This document shows, in pieces, positions 1 to 8,868 of a stretch of 32,250 bases of DNA. Origin of the DNA: an uncultured Lachnospiraceae bacterium. Its GTDB lineage: Bacteria > Bacillota > Clostridia > Lachnospirales > Lachnospiraceae. The stretch lies in assembly GCA_900316165.1 (NCBI GenBank), contig ONBW01000024.1, forward strand, positions 1 to 32,250. The letters run 5' to 3'. The first letter of the stretch is position 1; each line of letters begins with the position of its first letter. Under the pieces are notes generated by a model, which was not told the DNA's origin, ran no database searches, and was given only the letters and a program-made list of their open reading frames with translations. Made by a program: the position numbers and the translations under genes.

Positions 1-8
1 TACAATCC

Positions 9-83
9 GGCAGTATCACATTCAGAGCAGATTAGAGTTTTAAATAATCTGCTTTTTTGTTTGCTCTGAATATGATACATGCC
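9..83. repeat. Nested inverted repeat at left edge
   Basis: An outer inverted repeat pairs 9-29 with 62-83 (20 of 21 pairs plus one bulged base), and a smaller hairpin (27-34 with 45-52) sits inside it. The two share only bases 27-29, so they could form together as one long structure or compete. It lies downstream of anything entering from the left and 150 bases past the end of galT on the other strand. It may be a palindromic intergenic element or an elaborate transcription stop. Confidence 0.6.
27..58 (+). terminator. Rho-independent terminator for an off-window plus-strand gene
   Basis: GCAGATTA (27-34) pairs perfectly with TAATCTGC (45-52) and is followed directly by six T residues (53-58) on the plus strand. 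No plus-strand gene precedes it in the window, so it most likely ends a gene to the left. Confidence 0.6.
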
Positions 84-121
84 TAGATTATTATATCATG
101 AATATCTAAAGTATACAAGAA

Positions 122-165
122 AAAGTGGCGGAAAGTGCAGGTTCTTCTGCACTTTCCGCCACTTT
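122..165 (-). terminator. galT terminator
   Basis: A perfect 19-bp inverted repeat (122-140 with 147-165, six-base loop) lies 70 bases beyond the galT stop. Read on the minus strand the stem runs into a T-rich tract (TTTTTCTTG). The plus side (ATTCG) is not T-rich, so the terminator points left and serves galT. Confidence 0.8.
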
Positions 166-234
166 ATTCGTATTAAAATTTTTAAAAATGAATGTGTCAG
201 TTCTTCATCAGTTCAAAGTAAACAGTTCTTAGTA

Positions 235-1728
235 TCAAAGTGTCTTTATAAATCTCATAAATGCCTCATGTCCCTCCGGTGTGAGCTTGAAGACTCCGGC
301 ATCCTCTAAGACCTGTCTGAATACCTGTCCGACTTCCTCGCGGAGGATTCCCTCAACATTCTCTTTAGTGAAGCCCTGTGGGTACTTAGGCCTTATCTCG
401 TCAACCCAGTCTGCATGCTTTTCAAGCTCCGGATTTGATCTGATGTCGGCGCCAGAGACGAGTGCATCTGCGAGATCCTCGAAAATCTCCTTCTTAAGAC
501 GTGAAGGAAGAACCGCGAGACCCATAACCTCGATAAGTCCTATGTTCTCCTTTTTGATGTGATGGAGATTCTCGTGCGGATGGAAAACTCCGAGTGGATG
601 CTCCTTCGTCGTAATGTTATTTCTCAGAGCGAGGTCGAGCTCGTAGATGTCTCCGTGCTTTCTTGCGATAGGGGTTATCGTGTTGTGCGGCTCACCGTCT
701 GTTTCTGCAAAAATAAACGCGCTCTCGTCTGTATAACCTCTCCAGGCTTTAAGGATATGGTCAGCTAAGTCAATGACTCTTTCCCTGTCCTTACCCTGAA
801 GTCTGATAACTGAAAGCGGCCATTTGATGATTCCGCTGGTCACATCCTCGTATCCAGGGATCGTGAATTTATCTGTGAAATCAGCCTTCTCCATAGCGAA
901 GGTATAGTGTCCGCCCTGGAAATGGTCGTGTGTCAGGATAGAACCTCCAACGATTGGAAGGTCTGCGTTTGAACCAAGGAAATAATGAGGGAACTGTCCG
1001 ATAAAGTCAAAGAGCTTAGTAAAGGCAGCTCTGTCTATTTTCATCGGGGTATGCTCTCCGTTAAATACGATGCAATGCTCATTGAAATAGACATACGGAG
1101 AATACTGGAAGCCCCATCTCGTTCCATTTACAGTGATAGGAATAATTCTGTGGTTCTCTCTTGCCGGATGGTTAAGTCTTCCGGCATAGCCCTCGTTCTC
1201 GATGCAGAGCTGGCACTTAGGATATGATGACTGCTTTGCATTTCTTGCGGCCGCGATAGCCTTCGGGTCCTTTTCAGGCTTTGAAAGATTAATAGTGATG
1301 TCGAGGTCGCCATAAGGGGTTGATGTCTTCCATCTGAGATCCTTCTTTACCCTGTAAGTCCTGATGTAATTGGTCTTCTGTGAAAAATCATAGAACCAGT
1401 CAGTTGCTGTCTCTGGAGACTCCTTGTACTTCTCCCAGAAAACTCTCTGAACCTCTGCTGGTCTCGGGGTAAGACAGTTCATAAGTGCAGTGTCAAAGAG
1501 GTCCTTCTCTGTAATCGAATCCTCGATAAGTCCTCTCTTTACCGCCTCGTCTAAAAGTCCGTTAAGAATTTCCTCGAGTGGCTCTTCAGTGGTCTCAACC
1601 GAATCATCATAGCTGTCCTCGTGCATCTCGCGAAACAGCAGATTCGTAGTATATATGCGTTCGCACTCCGGTGTGAGTCCCGAATTTATACCATAATTAA
1701 CCAGTTCCTTTATGTACCCAGAAAGCAT
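235..1728 (-). CDS. galT: UDP-glucose--hexose-1-phosphate uridylyltransferase (class II GalT)
   Basis: Leloir-pathway enzyme that moves UMP from UDP-glucose to galactose 1-phosphate, giving UDP-galactose and glucose 1-phosphate in the cytoplasm. The 497 residues match the length of the long Firmicutes-type GalT rather than the E. coli type. The catalytic segment HDHFQGG is at 267-273, preceded by SNADLPIVGGSI; a KCQLC pair (C172, C175) and the family segment GLIEVMGLAVLP near 400 are also visible. ATG at 1726-1728 follows a good GGAGGT site. It has its own promoter (1850-1878) and a terminator (122-165), so it appears monocistronic and separate from recN upstream. No galK or galE is in the window. 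The GH53 galactanase at 18568 could supply galactose to this step, but a functional link is inference. Confidence 0.95.
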   Translation of the reverse strand: MLSGYIKELVNYGINSGLTPECERIYTTNLLFREMHEDSYDDSVETTEEPLEEILNGLLDEAVKRGLIEDSITEKDLFDTALMNCLTPRPAEVQRVFWEKYKESPETATDWFYDFSQKTNYIRTYRVKKDLRWKTSTPYGDLDITINLSKPEKDPKAIAAARNAKQSSYPKCQLCIENEGYAGRLNHPARENHRIIPITVNGTRWGFQYSPYVYFNEHCIVFNGEHTPMKIDRAAFTKLFDFIGQFPHYFLGSNADLPIVGGSILTHDHFQGGHYTFAMEKADFTDKFTIPGYEDVTSGIIKWPLSVIRLQGKDRERVIDLADHILKAWRGYTDESAFIFAETDGEPHNTITPIARKHGDIYELDLALRNNITTKEHPLGVFHPHENLHHIKKENIGLIEVMGLAVLPSRLKKEIFEDLADALVSGADIRSNPELEKHADWVDEIRPKYPQGFTKENVEGILREEVGQVFRQVLEDAGVFKLTPEGHEAFMRFIKTL

Positions 1729-1849
1729 CTCTAAAGCACCTCCATATTTTAATTCGACAGAAAGACTCCATTCACTGATCTATCAGCTTGAAAAAATAAA
1801 ATCTCACAGTCGAAAAAATCAGTATCTGAAGTTCCCTTCAACTGTTATC

Positions 1850-1878
1850 ATTCTATCGCGGCAGAAAAAAGACTTCAA
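1850..1878 (-). promoter_or_regulatory. Sigma-A promoter of galT
   Basis: On the minus strand TTGAAG (1873-1878), a 17-base spacer and TAGAAT (1850-1855) form a good vegetative promoter, about 115 bases before the galT start. No clear recN terminator was found in the 190-base gap, so read-through from recN is also possible. Confidence 0.55.
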
Positions 1879-1919
1879 CGTTCTGGTTGCCGTATAATAG
1901 TAAAATATTGTGGAATGCT

Positions 1920-3575
1920 TTACTTCGCACCCTCACGCAACTGCCTTGCGCTCTCCCGTACCGCGTCCGTTATGACATCGCCGCCGAGCATTCTCGCAAG
2001 CTCGTCTATGATCTCATCCTCTGAAAGCGGTCTGATGCTTGAAACAGTGGAGTCGGAGGTAGCGGACTTTTCTATCAGGAAATGCCTGTCTGAAAGTGCT
2101 GCGATCTGCGGCAGGTGAGTTATGAGAATAACCTGTCTTCCAACAGAGACCTTCTTCAATTCTCTGGCCACTGCTGAGGCAGTTCGTCCACTGATACCGG
2201 TATCTATCTCATCGAAGATCATGGTCTTGATATCGTCAGCTGAGGCAAGAACAGTTTTTAGAGCGAGCATAATTCGGCTCATCTCACCGCCTGATGCCAC
2301 CTGTGACAGAGGCTTCATCGGCTCACCAGGGTTGGTAGATATCATGAACTGGCCTTCATTAAATCCAGAAAACGAATAGGATGTTCTTGTGAGCTCCACC
2401 TCAAAATCCGCTTTCAAAAAGTTCAGGTTTTTTAACGATTCTTTTACTTTTTCAGAAAGAGCTTCAGCGCCTTTTTTTCTGATATCCTCGGCCTTTTCGC
2501 AAAGTTTGTTCAAAGTTTTTGAAATATCTTCGAGCTTCTTTTTAAGGCCTGCCACATAATTCTCATGATCATTTAGCTGCTCTAATTTCTCGTCAGCCTC
2601 TTCCTTTGACTTGTAGATATCCTCAATCGTACGGCCATATTTCTGCTTCAGATCGTTTATCAGGTCAAGCCTTCTGGTAACCTGGTCAAACTCCGCCGGG
2701 TCGAAGGTCAGATTCTCAGCAGTCGATACCAGCTCATGTGAAAAGCTCTCGAGGATATCATATGCATCCGAAAGTGTCTTCCCTAAGTCCTCTACCGACT
2801 CATCATAGTCAGCAATCGAAGCGAGGCTTCTCTGTGATTCACCAATCCGTGAGAGCACATCTTCGCCTTCAAAAAGCAGGTTCTGCACCTCTGAAAGATT
2901 CTTTGCGACCTTCTCGGAACCGGCCATTTTTTTATAGGTGGCCTCAAGATCTTCGTCCTCGCCCGGCTTTAAATCAGCCTCCTCAATCTCCTCTGAGACA
3001 TGGCTGTAATATGAGATGTCGCGCTTCTGCTGAGCTTCATCGATATCAGCCTCCTCGATACTTTTCTTAATCGAGACATATTCTTTATAGACCGGTGCCA
3101 GCTCCTCGAGCACAGGGTCAAGGTCCTTTTTTACAAACTCATCCAAAAGACGAAGATGCTTCTTCGGATCAGAGAGCGACTGGTGCTCATTCTGACCATA
3201 GATATCGAGAAGCAGATCTCCTGCCTTTTTAAGGCGTGCAGCAGGAACTGTCTCTCCATTCAGCCTTGCCTGGCTCTTGCCCTCTTTTATTTTTCTTGAA
3301 AAAATAAGCTGCCCGTCCTCCGGTTCAAAATCAGCCTCTCTGAGCCTCTTCTCCTCAGTTTCATCCAGCGAAAAAATGGCCTCGACATAGGCATCACGCC
3401 CTGTATCGCGGACCATTCCCTTATCAATCTTTCCACCCAGCGCGAGGCTTAAAGCGCCAAGAATAATGGACTTTCCGGCACCGGTCTCACCTGTGAGCAC
3501 GTTAAGTCCCTCTGTGAATTCTATCTCCTCTTTTTCTATCAGAGCGAGATTTTCTACTCTTAAGCTGTAAAGCAT
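1920..3575 (-). CDS. recN: DNA repair protein RecN
   Basis: SMC-like ATPase that acts early in recombinational repair of double-strand breaks. The 551 residues have the family layout: N-terminal ATPase half with Walker A GETGAGKS near 29-36, central Glu/Lys-rich coiled coils (about 150-350), and a C-terminal half with SGGEMSR signature and Walker B IFDEIDTGISG near 430-470. ATG at 3573-3575 follows a GGGGGT site. It is the last gene of the asp23-to-recN group, 106 bases after argR, the usual argR-recN neighbourhood of Firmicutes. A weak promoter-like TTGGTT-17-GAGAAT lies in that gap but is not convincing. Confidence 0.96.
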   Translation of the reverse strand: MLYSLRVENLALIEKEEIEFTEGLNVLTGETGAGKSIILGALSLALGGKIDKGMVRDTGRDAYVEAIFSLDETEEKRLREADFEPEDGQLIFSRKIKEGKSQARLNGETVPAARLKKAGDLLLDIYGQNEHQSLSDPKKHLRLLDEFVKKDLDPVLEELAPVYKEYVSIKKSIEEADIDEAQQKRDISYYSHVSEEIEEADLKPGEDEDLEATYKKMAGSEKVAKNLSEVQNLLFEGEDVLSRIGESQRSLASIADYDESVEDLGKTLSDAYDILESFSHELVSTAENLTFDPAEFDQVTRRLDLINDLKQKYGRTIEDIYKSKEEADEKLEQLNDHENYVAGLKKKLEDISKTLNKLCEKAEDIRKKGAEALSEKVKESLKNLNFLKADFEVELTRTSYSFSGFNEGQFMISTNPGEPMKPLSQVASGGEMSRIMLALKTVLASADDIKTMIFDEIDTGISGRTASAVARELKKVSVGRQVILITHLPQIAALSDRHFLIEKSATSDSTVSSIRPLSEDEIIDELARMLGGDVITDAVRESARQLREGAK

Positions 3576-3681
3576 AAATACCCCCTGTTCAAAAAATCAA
3601 ATACGTCGTACATTCTCGTGACTTTTTTATTATTAACCAACGACTCCGATTTTTATAGACCGCTATGTGCCTGCTGCCAGC

Positions 3682-4134
3682 TCACTCGCGCTCTATGATA
3701 TTTCTGAGCTTTCCCATCAGATTTACGACATCGTCGAGGCTTCGCACAGCGCACATAATCGTGTCATCACCTGCTATAGTGCCGACGATCTCGTTAAAAT
3801 GCATCGAGTCAAGAGCTGCAGCAACTGCCATCGCCATGCCCGAAACTGTCTTTATCACAAGGATATTTACGGCGTTGTCCATCGAGATAAATCCATCTCG
3901 GAAGACGCGCTCGTACTTCTCCTTCACATCCTCGTCGCTCTCGCGAAGCGCCACATAGTGCAGCTTTCCGTGAGTCTCAATCTTCGTAAGCTTCATCTCA
4001 CGGATATCACGGGAAACAGTCGCCTGGGTCACATCAAACCCGACTGCACGAAGTTTCTGCATCAGTTCTTCCTGAGTCCCGATCTCGTATCTGACGATAA
4101 GTTCTAGAATTTTCTGCTGTCTTTTATTTTTCAA
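3682..4134 (-). CDS. argR: Arginine repressor ArgR
   Basis: Arginine-responsive transcription factor that binds ARG boxes as a hexamer. An N-terminal winged helix contains ATVSRDIREMKL, the recognition region of the family. The C-terminal oligomerisation and arginine-binding domain ends with GTIAGDDTIMCAVRS, where the paired Asp contact arginine. I chose TTG at 4132-4134 because GGGAGG (4141-4146) lies six bases upstream and the 150-residue product (KNKRQQKILELI after the initiator) matches family length. A TTG at 4162-4164 would add ten residues but has no ribosome binding site. It follows nadK by 36 bases. No arginine biosynthesis genes are nearby, which is normal for this locus. Confidence 0.93.
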   Translation of the reverse strand: MKNKRQQKILELIVRYEIGTQEELMQKLRAVGFDVTQATVSRDIREMKLTKIETHGKLHYVALRESDEDVKEKYERVFRDGFISMDNAVNILVIKTVSGMAMAVAAALDSMHFNEIVGTIAGDDTIMCAVRSLDDVVNLMGKLRNIIERE

Positions 4135-4170
4135 AGAAATCCTCCCTCGCAAAGCCTGCTGCAATAATTC

Positions 4171-5019
4171 TCAGTCTGCCTGAAGCTTCTCACGGATACG
4201 GTCCAGGAAATTAATCTGCGCCAGCTTTATGAAACGGACTGTCTCACTCGAGCGCACAATTTCGACGCTGTCTCCGTCATTTAGACCAATTGAAATACTT
4301 CCATCAAACGCCACAGCTGAATTGAGCTCTTCCTGATTTCTCTTCGTAACTGTCGCGCGGATCTTAGCCGAGGCGTCAAGCACTATGCTTCGCTGTCCGA
4401 CCAGATGAGCATTAAGAGGCGACATCAGGATAAGATTTGTCTTCGGCTCGACGATAGGACCTCCGGCCGAAAGATTATAGGCTGTAGAACCTGTTGGCGT
4501 CGCAAATATAACGCCATCTCCATTAAATGACGAAAGTCTTTCACCGTTTACATCGATGTTTAAGTGCACGACCTGAAGGCCACTTCTTGATGTAAGCACG
4601 ATATCATTCAGGGCATGCTTGAATTCACTTTTCGGAGTTCCATCAGCTGATATAACTCTGCCCGAGAGCAGCATCCGCTCCTCAACCTCGTAGTCATTAT
4701 CAAAGAGTCTCAAAAGAGCGTCCTTATAATTAGAATCGTCGAGATCACAGAGGTAGCCTATGTGGCCTTTGTTAAGCCCAAGGATAGGAACCTTCGCGCT
4801 GATAGTCCTCATAGCAGCTCTAATCATCGTGCCGTCGCCACCGATTGTAAGAATGCAGTCGGTATTTTCAGGTACCTTGAGTGCCTCTGATGACGCTTTT
4901 CTAAGCAGGGTCCCAGTGCACGCATCGCCGCCATTTTCTCTGATGAACTCAGTTACAGTGGAAATGAAATTCCTGGTGCTCTCTGAATCTTCCTTTGTAA
5001 GAATAAAAAAATTCTTCAT
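4171..5019 (-). CDS. nadK: NAD kinase
   Basis: Phosphorylates NAD+ to NADP+. The 282-residue protein has the GGDGT motif at 60-64, the NKGHIGYL segment at 83-90, the ND pair at 138-139, and the glycine-rich region DGVIFATPTGSTAYNLSAGGP starting near 168, all typical of bacterial NAD kinases. Its ATG (5017-5019) overlaps the tlyA stop as ATGA and has no strong ribosome binding site, so translation is probably coupled to tlyA. In Clostridia it is usually found between tlyA and argR, as here. Confidence 0.96.
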   Translation of the reverse strand: MKNFFILTKEDSESTRNFISTVTEFIRENGGDACTGTLLRKASSEALKVPENTDCILTIGGDGTMIRAAMRTISAKVPILGLNKGHIGYLCDLDDSNYKDALLRLFDNDYEVEERMLLSGRVISADGTPKSEFKHALNDIVLTSRSGLQVVHLNIDVNGERLSSFNGDGVIFATPTGSTAYNLSAGGPIVEPKTNLILMSPLNAHLVGQRSIVLDASAKIRATVTKRNQEELNSAVAFDGSISIGLNDGDSVEIVRSSETVRFIKLAQINFLDRIREKLQAD

Positions 5020-5816
5020 CGCTTGTCAAGTGCCTCATGCGCTTCTGCCACAACGGCTGCTATGTCTATTGGCTCCGACTCTCCCGCGTTTTTAACTATA
5101 TACATCAGATATTCGATGTTTCCGTTCGGTCCTTTTATAGGTGAAAAAGTAAGGCCCTTCACTGTAAATCCGAGTGCCTGCGTAAATTCAAATACCTCAG
5201 CAATGACTTCTCTATGGATCTTTGGATTCCTGACCACGCCGCGCTTTCCGACATTGTCCCTGCCCGCCTCAAACTGTGGCTTTATAAGACAGATCATCGA
5301 ACCGTTTTCTTTTAGTATTGGAAAAACAGCCGGAAGGATTTTAGACAATGAGATAAACGAAACGTCGCACGATGCGAAGTCCAAGGACTCTCCGATATCC
5401 TCTGGCTTTAGGTATCTGACATTTGTCTTTTCCATAAGGACTACGCGCGGATCCTGCCGCAGGCTCCAGTCGAACTGACCGTATCCCACATCTACACTGA
5501 AGACCTTAGATGCACCGTTTTGGAGCATACAGTCAGTAAAGCCTCCGGTCGAAGCTCCTATATCCATACATACTGCTTCACTTAGATCTACTGGGAAAGT
5601 CTTTAAGGCTTTCTCGAGCTTCAGACCTCCTCGGCTTACATATGCCAGCTTCTTACCATGGAGCTCGATGTGACTGTTTTCATCGAAGTTGGTACCGGGC
5701 TTGTCCTCGCGTTGATTTTCGACGAAGACCTTTCCCTCCATGATATAGGCCTTTGCCTTTTCTCTCGAGGGAGCCAGGCCCTTTTCTACAAGGAGGACGT
5801 CAAGCCTTTTTTTCAT
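5016..5816 (-). CDS. tlyA: TlyA family rRNA (cytidine-2'-O)-methyltransferase
   Basis: An N-terminal S4 RNA-binding domain (about 1-60, RLDVLLVEKGLAPSREKAK) is followed by an FtsJ-like SAM-dependent methyltransferase domain with DIGASTGGFTDC at 85-96. The expected catalytic residues are present: K66 or K69 in RGGLKLEKA, D151 in CDVSFISL and K179 in IKPQFE. Characterised TlyA proteins methylate 16S and/or 23S rRNA cytidines and can set capreomycin sensitivity; which site this one uses cannot be read from sequence. The 266-residue length is normal. ATG at 5814-5816 has GGAGGA five bases upstream, and the gene overlaps the 3' end of dxs by 17 bases. Confidence 0.93.
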   Translation of the reverse strand: MKKRLDVLLVEKGLAPSREKAKAYIMEGKVFVENQREDKPGTNFDENSHIELHGKKLAYVSRGGLKLEKALKTFPVDLSEAVCMDIGASTGGFTDCMLQNGASKVFSVDVGYGQFDWSLRQDPRVVLMEKTNVRYLKPEDIGESLDFASCDVSFISLSKILPAVFPILKENGSMICLIKPQFEAGRDNVGKRGVVRNPKIHREVIAEVFEFTQALGFTVKGLTFSPIKGPNGNIEYLMYIVKNAGESEPIDIAAVVAEAHEALDKR

Positions 5817-7695
5817 CTGAATCCTCCTTTATTCCAAGTGCCTCTTCAACCCGCTTTGCGATAGAATCGGCATCCAAACCCTCGTCACAGCAGAGCTCGT
5901 CTACACTGCCTTGAGGTACAAACTCGTTAGGTATAGATATATTGATAAAATCACCGTCAAATCCAGCGTCTGCAAGAATTGAAAGTACGTGCTCACCGAA
6001 GCCTCCGGAGCGTACATTTTCCTCTAAGGAGACTATGACATCATAATCCTTCGCTGCATTAGTTAAATATTCTTTATCTATTGGAGAGGCAAATCTGGCA
6101 TTAACAACGCTCGCAGATATATCAATTTTTTTAAGTATCGAAGCGGCATCCTCTGCCCTCTTCACCATACTTCCGATTGCAAAAAGCAGTACCCTTGCAC
6201 CCTTTGGCTCACTTAAAATCTCGCATTTTCCTAGCTCAATCGGACTTCTGTGATCAGACTCCATAATGCAGGCCTCGCCTCTCGGATACCTGATAGCCAC
6301 AGGAGAATCTATTCTTTCTATCGCGAAGTCGAGCATATCTGAAAGCTCTTTGGCATCCTTTGGTGCCATGACTGTCATTCCCGGGATCATAGACAGGTAT
6401 GACAGATCAAAAATACCCTGGTGAGTGATACCGTCTCTTCCGACTATTCCAGCCCTATCGACTGCAAATACTACATGACTTCCCTCTATTGCCACATCGT
6501 GGATCAGCTCGTCAAAGCCTCTCTGCAGGAACGACGAATAAACCGAAAACACCGGGATCATTCCGCCCTCTGCGAGGGCTGATGAGAAGGTGACAGCGTG
6601 AGCCTCGGCAATTCCCACATCAAAAAATCTCTCAGGAAACAGCCTCTTGAATTCAGCAAGGCCGCAGCCAAGTGCCATCGCAGCTGTGATAGCAGCGACA
6701 CGGTCATTTTTCATAGCGTTACGGACAAGAGCATTCGAGAATACCTCAGTATAGGTCGGGTACTCATTCTGCGCTTTCTGCTTTCCTGTCTTTATATCAA
6801 ACGGACCTACTCCGTGGAAGTGTGCCGGATGTGTCTCAGCCGGACGATAGCCCTTGCCTTTCTTGGTAAGTACATGGATGATAACAGGTCCCTGGTACTT
6901 TAATGCTCTTCCGATGATCCGGGTCATGGCTTCTATATCATGGCCATCGACTGGGCCTAAGTACATGATGCCCAGATTCTCAAAAAGCATTCCAGGAACG
7001 ATGAGCTGCTTGATTCCATTCTTCGCATGGCGGAGAAAATGAATCATCGCGTCGCCGCCCGGAACCTTGTGCAGGTAATCCTCCATTCCTGATTTGAGGC
7101 CGGTGTACTGTTCGCTGGTGCGCAGCTTTGCTAAATGCTCACTCATTCCACCAACATTTGGTGAAATCGACATCTGGTTATCGTTCAGGATAATAGTTAA
7201 ATTTGATTTAAGTGTTGAAGCGTTGTTAAGGCCCTCATAGGCGAGGCCGCCAGTCATGGCTCCATCACCTATTACAGCCACGATATTCTCACTCTGACCT
7301 GTCAGCTCTCTTGCTTTTGCAAAGCCAAGAGCCACCGAAATAGAGGTCGAGCTGTGTCCGGAGATAAACGCGTCACAGTCACTCTCCTTAGGATTCGAAA
7401 AGCCGGTGATACCGTCCTTCTGCCTGAGAGTTGAAAACTGTCCTTTCCTTCCGGTAAGGATTTTATGGGCATACGACTGGTGTCCGACGTCCCAGATAAG
7501 CTTATCCTTTGGAAAATCCAGGACACGGTGGAGAGCAATAGTCAGCTCTATATCGCCAAGGTTACTGGCTAAGTGCCCACCTGTCTCCGAGACATTTTTT
7601 ACTATGAACTGTCTTAACTCCCGCGCCAAAAGCGGAAGCTCGTCTGGGGACAGTTTTTTTATGTCATCTGGTTCGTTTATTATTTCTAAAACCAT
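5800..7695 (-). CDS. dxs: 1-deoxy-D-xylulose-5-phosphate synthase
   Basis: Thiamine-diphosphate enzyme that joins pyruvate and glyceraldehyde 3-phosphate to start the MEP isoprenoid pathway. The ThDP-binding motif runs from GDGAMTGG near 144 to the NDN segment near 173; HPAHFHGVGPFD and the transketolase pyrimidine-domain segment DVGIAEAHAVTFS are also clear. I place the start at ATG 7693-7695, which overlaps the ispA stop as TGATG and gives 631 residues; a TTG one codon earlier is equally possible. Only a weak AGAGAG site precedes it, so coupling to ispA translation is likely. The next gene upstream, ispA, is in the same pathway. Confidence 0.96.
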   Translation of the reverse strand: MVLEIINEPDDIKKLSPDELPLLARELRQFIVKNVSETGGHLASNLGDIELTIALHRVLDFPKDKLIWDVGHQSYAHKILTGRKGQFSTLRQKDGITGFSNPKESDCDAFISGHSSTSISVALGFAKARELTGQSENIVAVIGDGAMTGGLAYEGLNNASTLKSNLTIILNDNQMSISPNVGGMSEHLAKLRTSEQYTGLKSGMEDYLHKVPGGDAMIHFLRHAKNGIKQLIVPGMLFENLGIMYLGPVDGHDIEAMTRIIGRALKYQGPVIIHVLTKKGKGYRPAETHPAHFHGVGPFDIKTGKQKAQNEYPTYTEVFSNALVRNAMKNDRVAAITAAMALGCGLAEFKRLFPERFFDVGIAEAHAVTFSSALAEGGMIPVFSVYSSFLQRGFDELIHDVAIEGSHVVFAVDRAGIVGRDGITHQGIFDLSYLSMIPGMTVMAPKDAKELSDMLDFAIERIDSPVAIRYPRGEACIMESDHRSPIELGKCEILSEPKGARVLLFAIGSMVKRAEDAASILKKIDISASVVNARFASPIDKEYLTNAAKDYDVIVSLEENVRSGGFGEHVLSILADAGFDGDFINISIPNEFVPQGSVDELCCDEGLDADSIAKRVEEALGIKEDSDEKKA

Positions 7696-8609
7696 CAATT
7701 ATTTCTCTCTGTAAGTGAGCCAAAAAGCTCAATAACAAACTCTCTCTCCTCTTCATTCTTCACTCCGGAAAGCTGCTTTATATATCCACAGGCTTCGTCA
7801 GTAAGACCTTTTACAGTCTTCTCGCTCTCCTCAATCCCGTGGATAGAGGCATAGGTGCTCTTTTGGTTTTTCTCATCCTGGCCTACTGACTTTCCAAGAG
7901 TCTTTTCGTCCCCCGTGATGTCGAGAATGTCGTCTCTTATCTGGAAAGCCTTTCCAAGAGCTGAACCAGCCTTTCTGATAAGCTCTATGTCAGCCTCGTC
8001 TGCTCCTCCAAGAGAAGCTCCAGCCATCATAGCAGCCTCAAGCAGTGCAGATGTCTTATTCTCGTAGATGTATTCGAGCTCATCCTCTGTTACGTCACGC
8101 TTATCCTTATCGCTTTCGACATCGAGACTCTGCCCGCCTACCATTCCATTTATTCCAGCTTTTTCAGCAATGATCTGAAAAGCCTTTGCGGCGCGGATTC
8201 CCTTGATCTGGTCGAGTGCCACCTGTTTTAAAACCTGATGAGAAATGATAGTAAAGGCCTCGCTTAAAAGTCCGTCTCCCGCCAGGATTCCCATAGCCTC
8301 ACCGAAAGCCGCATGTGTCGTTGGATTTCCGCGGCGAAGCATATCGTTATCCATTGCCGGCAGGTCGTCGTGTACAAGTGAGTAGGTATGGATAAACTCC
8401 ATGGCTGCCATAAACGGAGCAGCGTCAGCTTCTGTGGCACCATACATTCTTGCAAATGACAGGAGAAGTATAGGACGAAGTCTCTTTCCGCCTACTTTTA
8501 CGCTGTAATTCATAGCCTTGAGAAGAGTCTTGTCATAACCGCTCTCCTCAGGCAGAAATGAAAGGACTATTCTGTCCGCTTCCTCTTTTTTATTAGAAAG
8601 GTAAGCCAT
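7695..8609 (-). CDS. ispA: Farnesyl diphosphate synthase (polyprenyl synthetase family)
   Basis: Condenses IPP with DMAPP and GPP to make farnesyl diphosphate. The first Asp-rich motif DDLPAMD and the second DDILD are both present, with the HTYSLVHDD context of short-chain bacterial FPP synthases. ATG at 8607-8609 has AGGAGG (8615-8620) five bases upstream and gives 304 residues beginning MAYLSNKKEE. An earlier ATG at 8625-8627 adds six residues but lacks a site. It overlaps the end of xseB by 17 bases and dxs at its own 3' end, so isoprenoid genes are embedded in the exonuclease VII operon, a common clostridial order. Confidence 0.95.
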   Translation of the reverse strand: MAYLSNKKEEADRIVLSFLPEESGYDKTLLKAMNYSVKVGGKRLRPILLLSFARMYGATEADAAPFMAAMEFIHTYSLVHDDLPAMDNDMLRRGNPTTHAAFGEAMGILAGDGLLSEAFTIISHQVLKQVALDQIKGIRAAKAFQIIAEKAGINGMVGGQSLDVESDKDKRDVTEDELEYIYENKTSALLEAAMMAGASLGGADEADIELIRKAGSALGKAFQIRDDILDITGDEKTLGKSVGQDEKNQKSTYASIHGIEESEKTVKGLTDEACGYIKQLSGVKNEEEREFVIELFGSLTERNN

Positions 8610-8868
8610 CTGAACCTCCTGCCCCATTGCTTGACGAACCGTCAGACGGCGTCTCCTCGAAATTGCTGACAGAGCCGTCAGCCTCGAGCTTTTCTACTTT
8701 TCTCTGAACATCCTCTATTCGCTTAGTCGCCGATTTTATAAGCTTCATCCCCTGCTCATAGAGGCCGAAAGAATCCTCTAATGAAACGTCTGGGGACTCC
8801 ATCTGTGCCGCTATCTGATCAAGCTTTGCTAATGATTCTTTTATCGTCAATTCTTTTTTCTCAGCCAT
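8593..8868 (-). CDS. xseB: Exodeoxyribonuclease VII small subunit
   Basis: Small subunit of exonuclease VII, which degrades single-stranded DNA with XseA. The core (about 5-65) has the family pattern TIKESLAKLDQIAAQME...LEDSFGLYEQGMKLI. The last 25 residues are a Ser/Gly-rich tail not needed for the fold. ATG at 8866-8868 follows GGTGGAG and overlaps the xseA stop by eight bases. The 91-residue length is slightly above the usual 75-85 because of the tail. Confidence 0.93.
   Translation of the reverse strand: MAEKKELTIKESLAKLDQIAAQMESPDVSLEDSFGLYEQGMKLIKSATKRIEDVQRKVEKLEADGSVSNFEETPSDGSSSNGAGGSDGLPF

Noticed and set aside
281-1227. Plus-strand ORFs inside galT
   Set aside because: They are antisense to a clear GalT coding frame and have no matching features.
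2738-3070. Plus-strand 110-codon ORF inside recN
   Set aside because: Composition is Pro/Arg/Ser-rich, typical of an antisense shadow over a coiled-coil gene, with no binding site.
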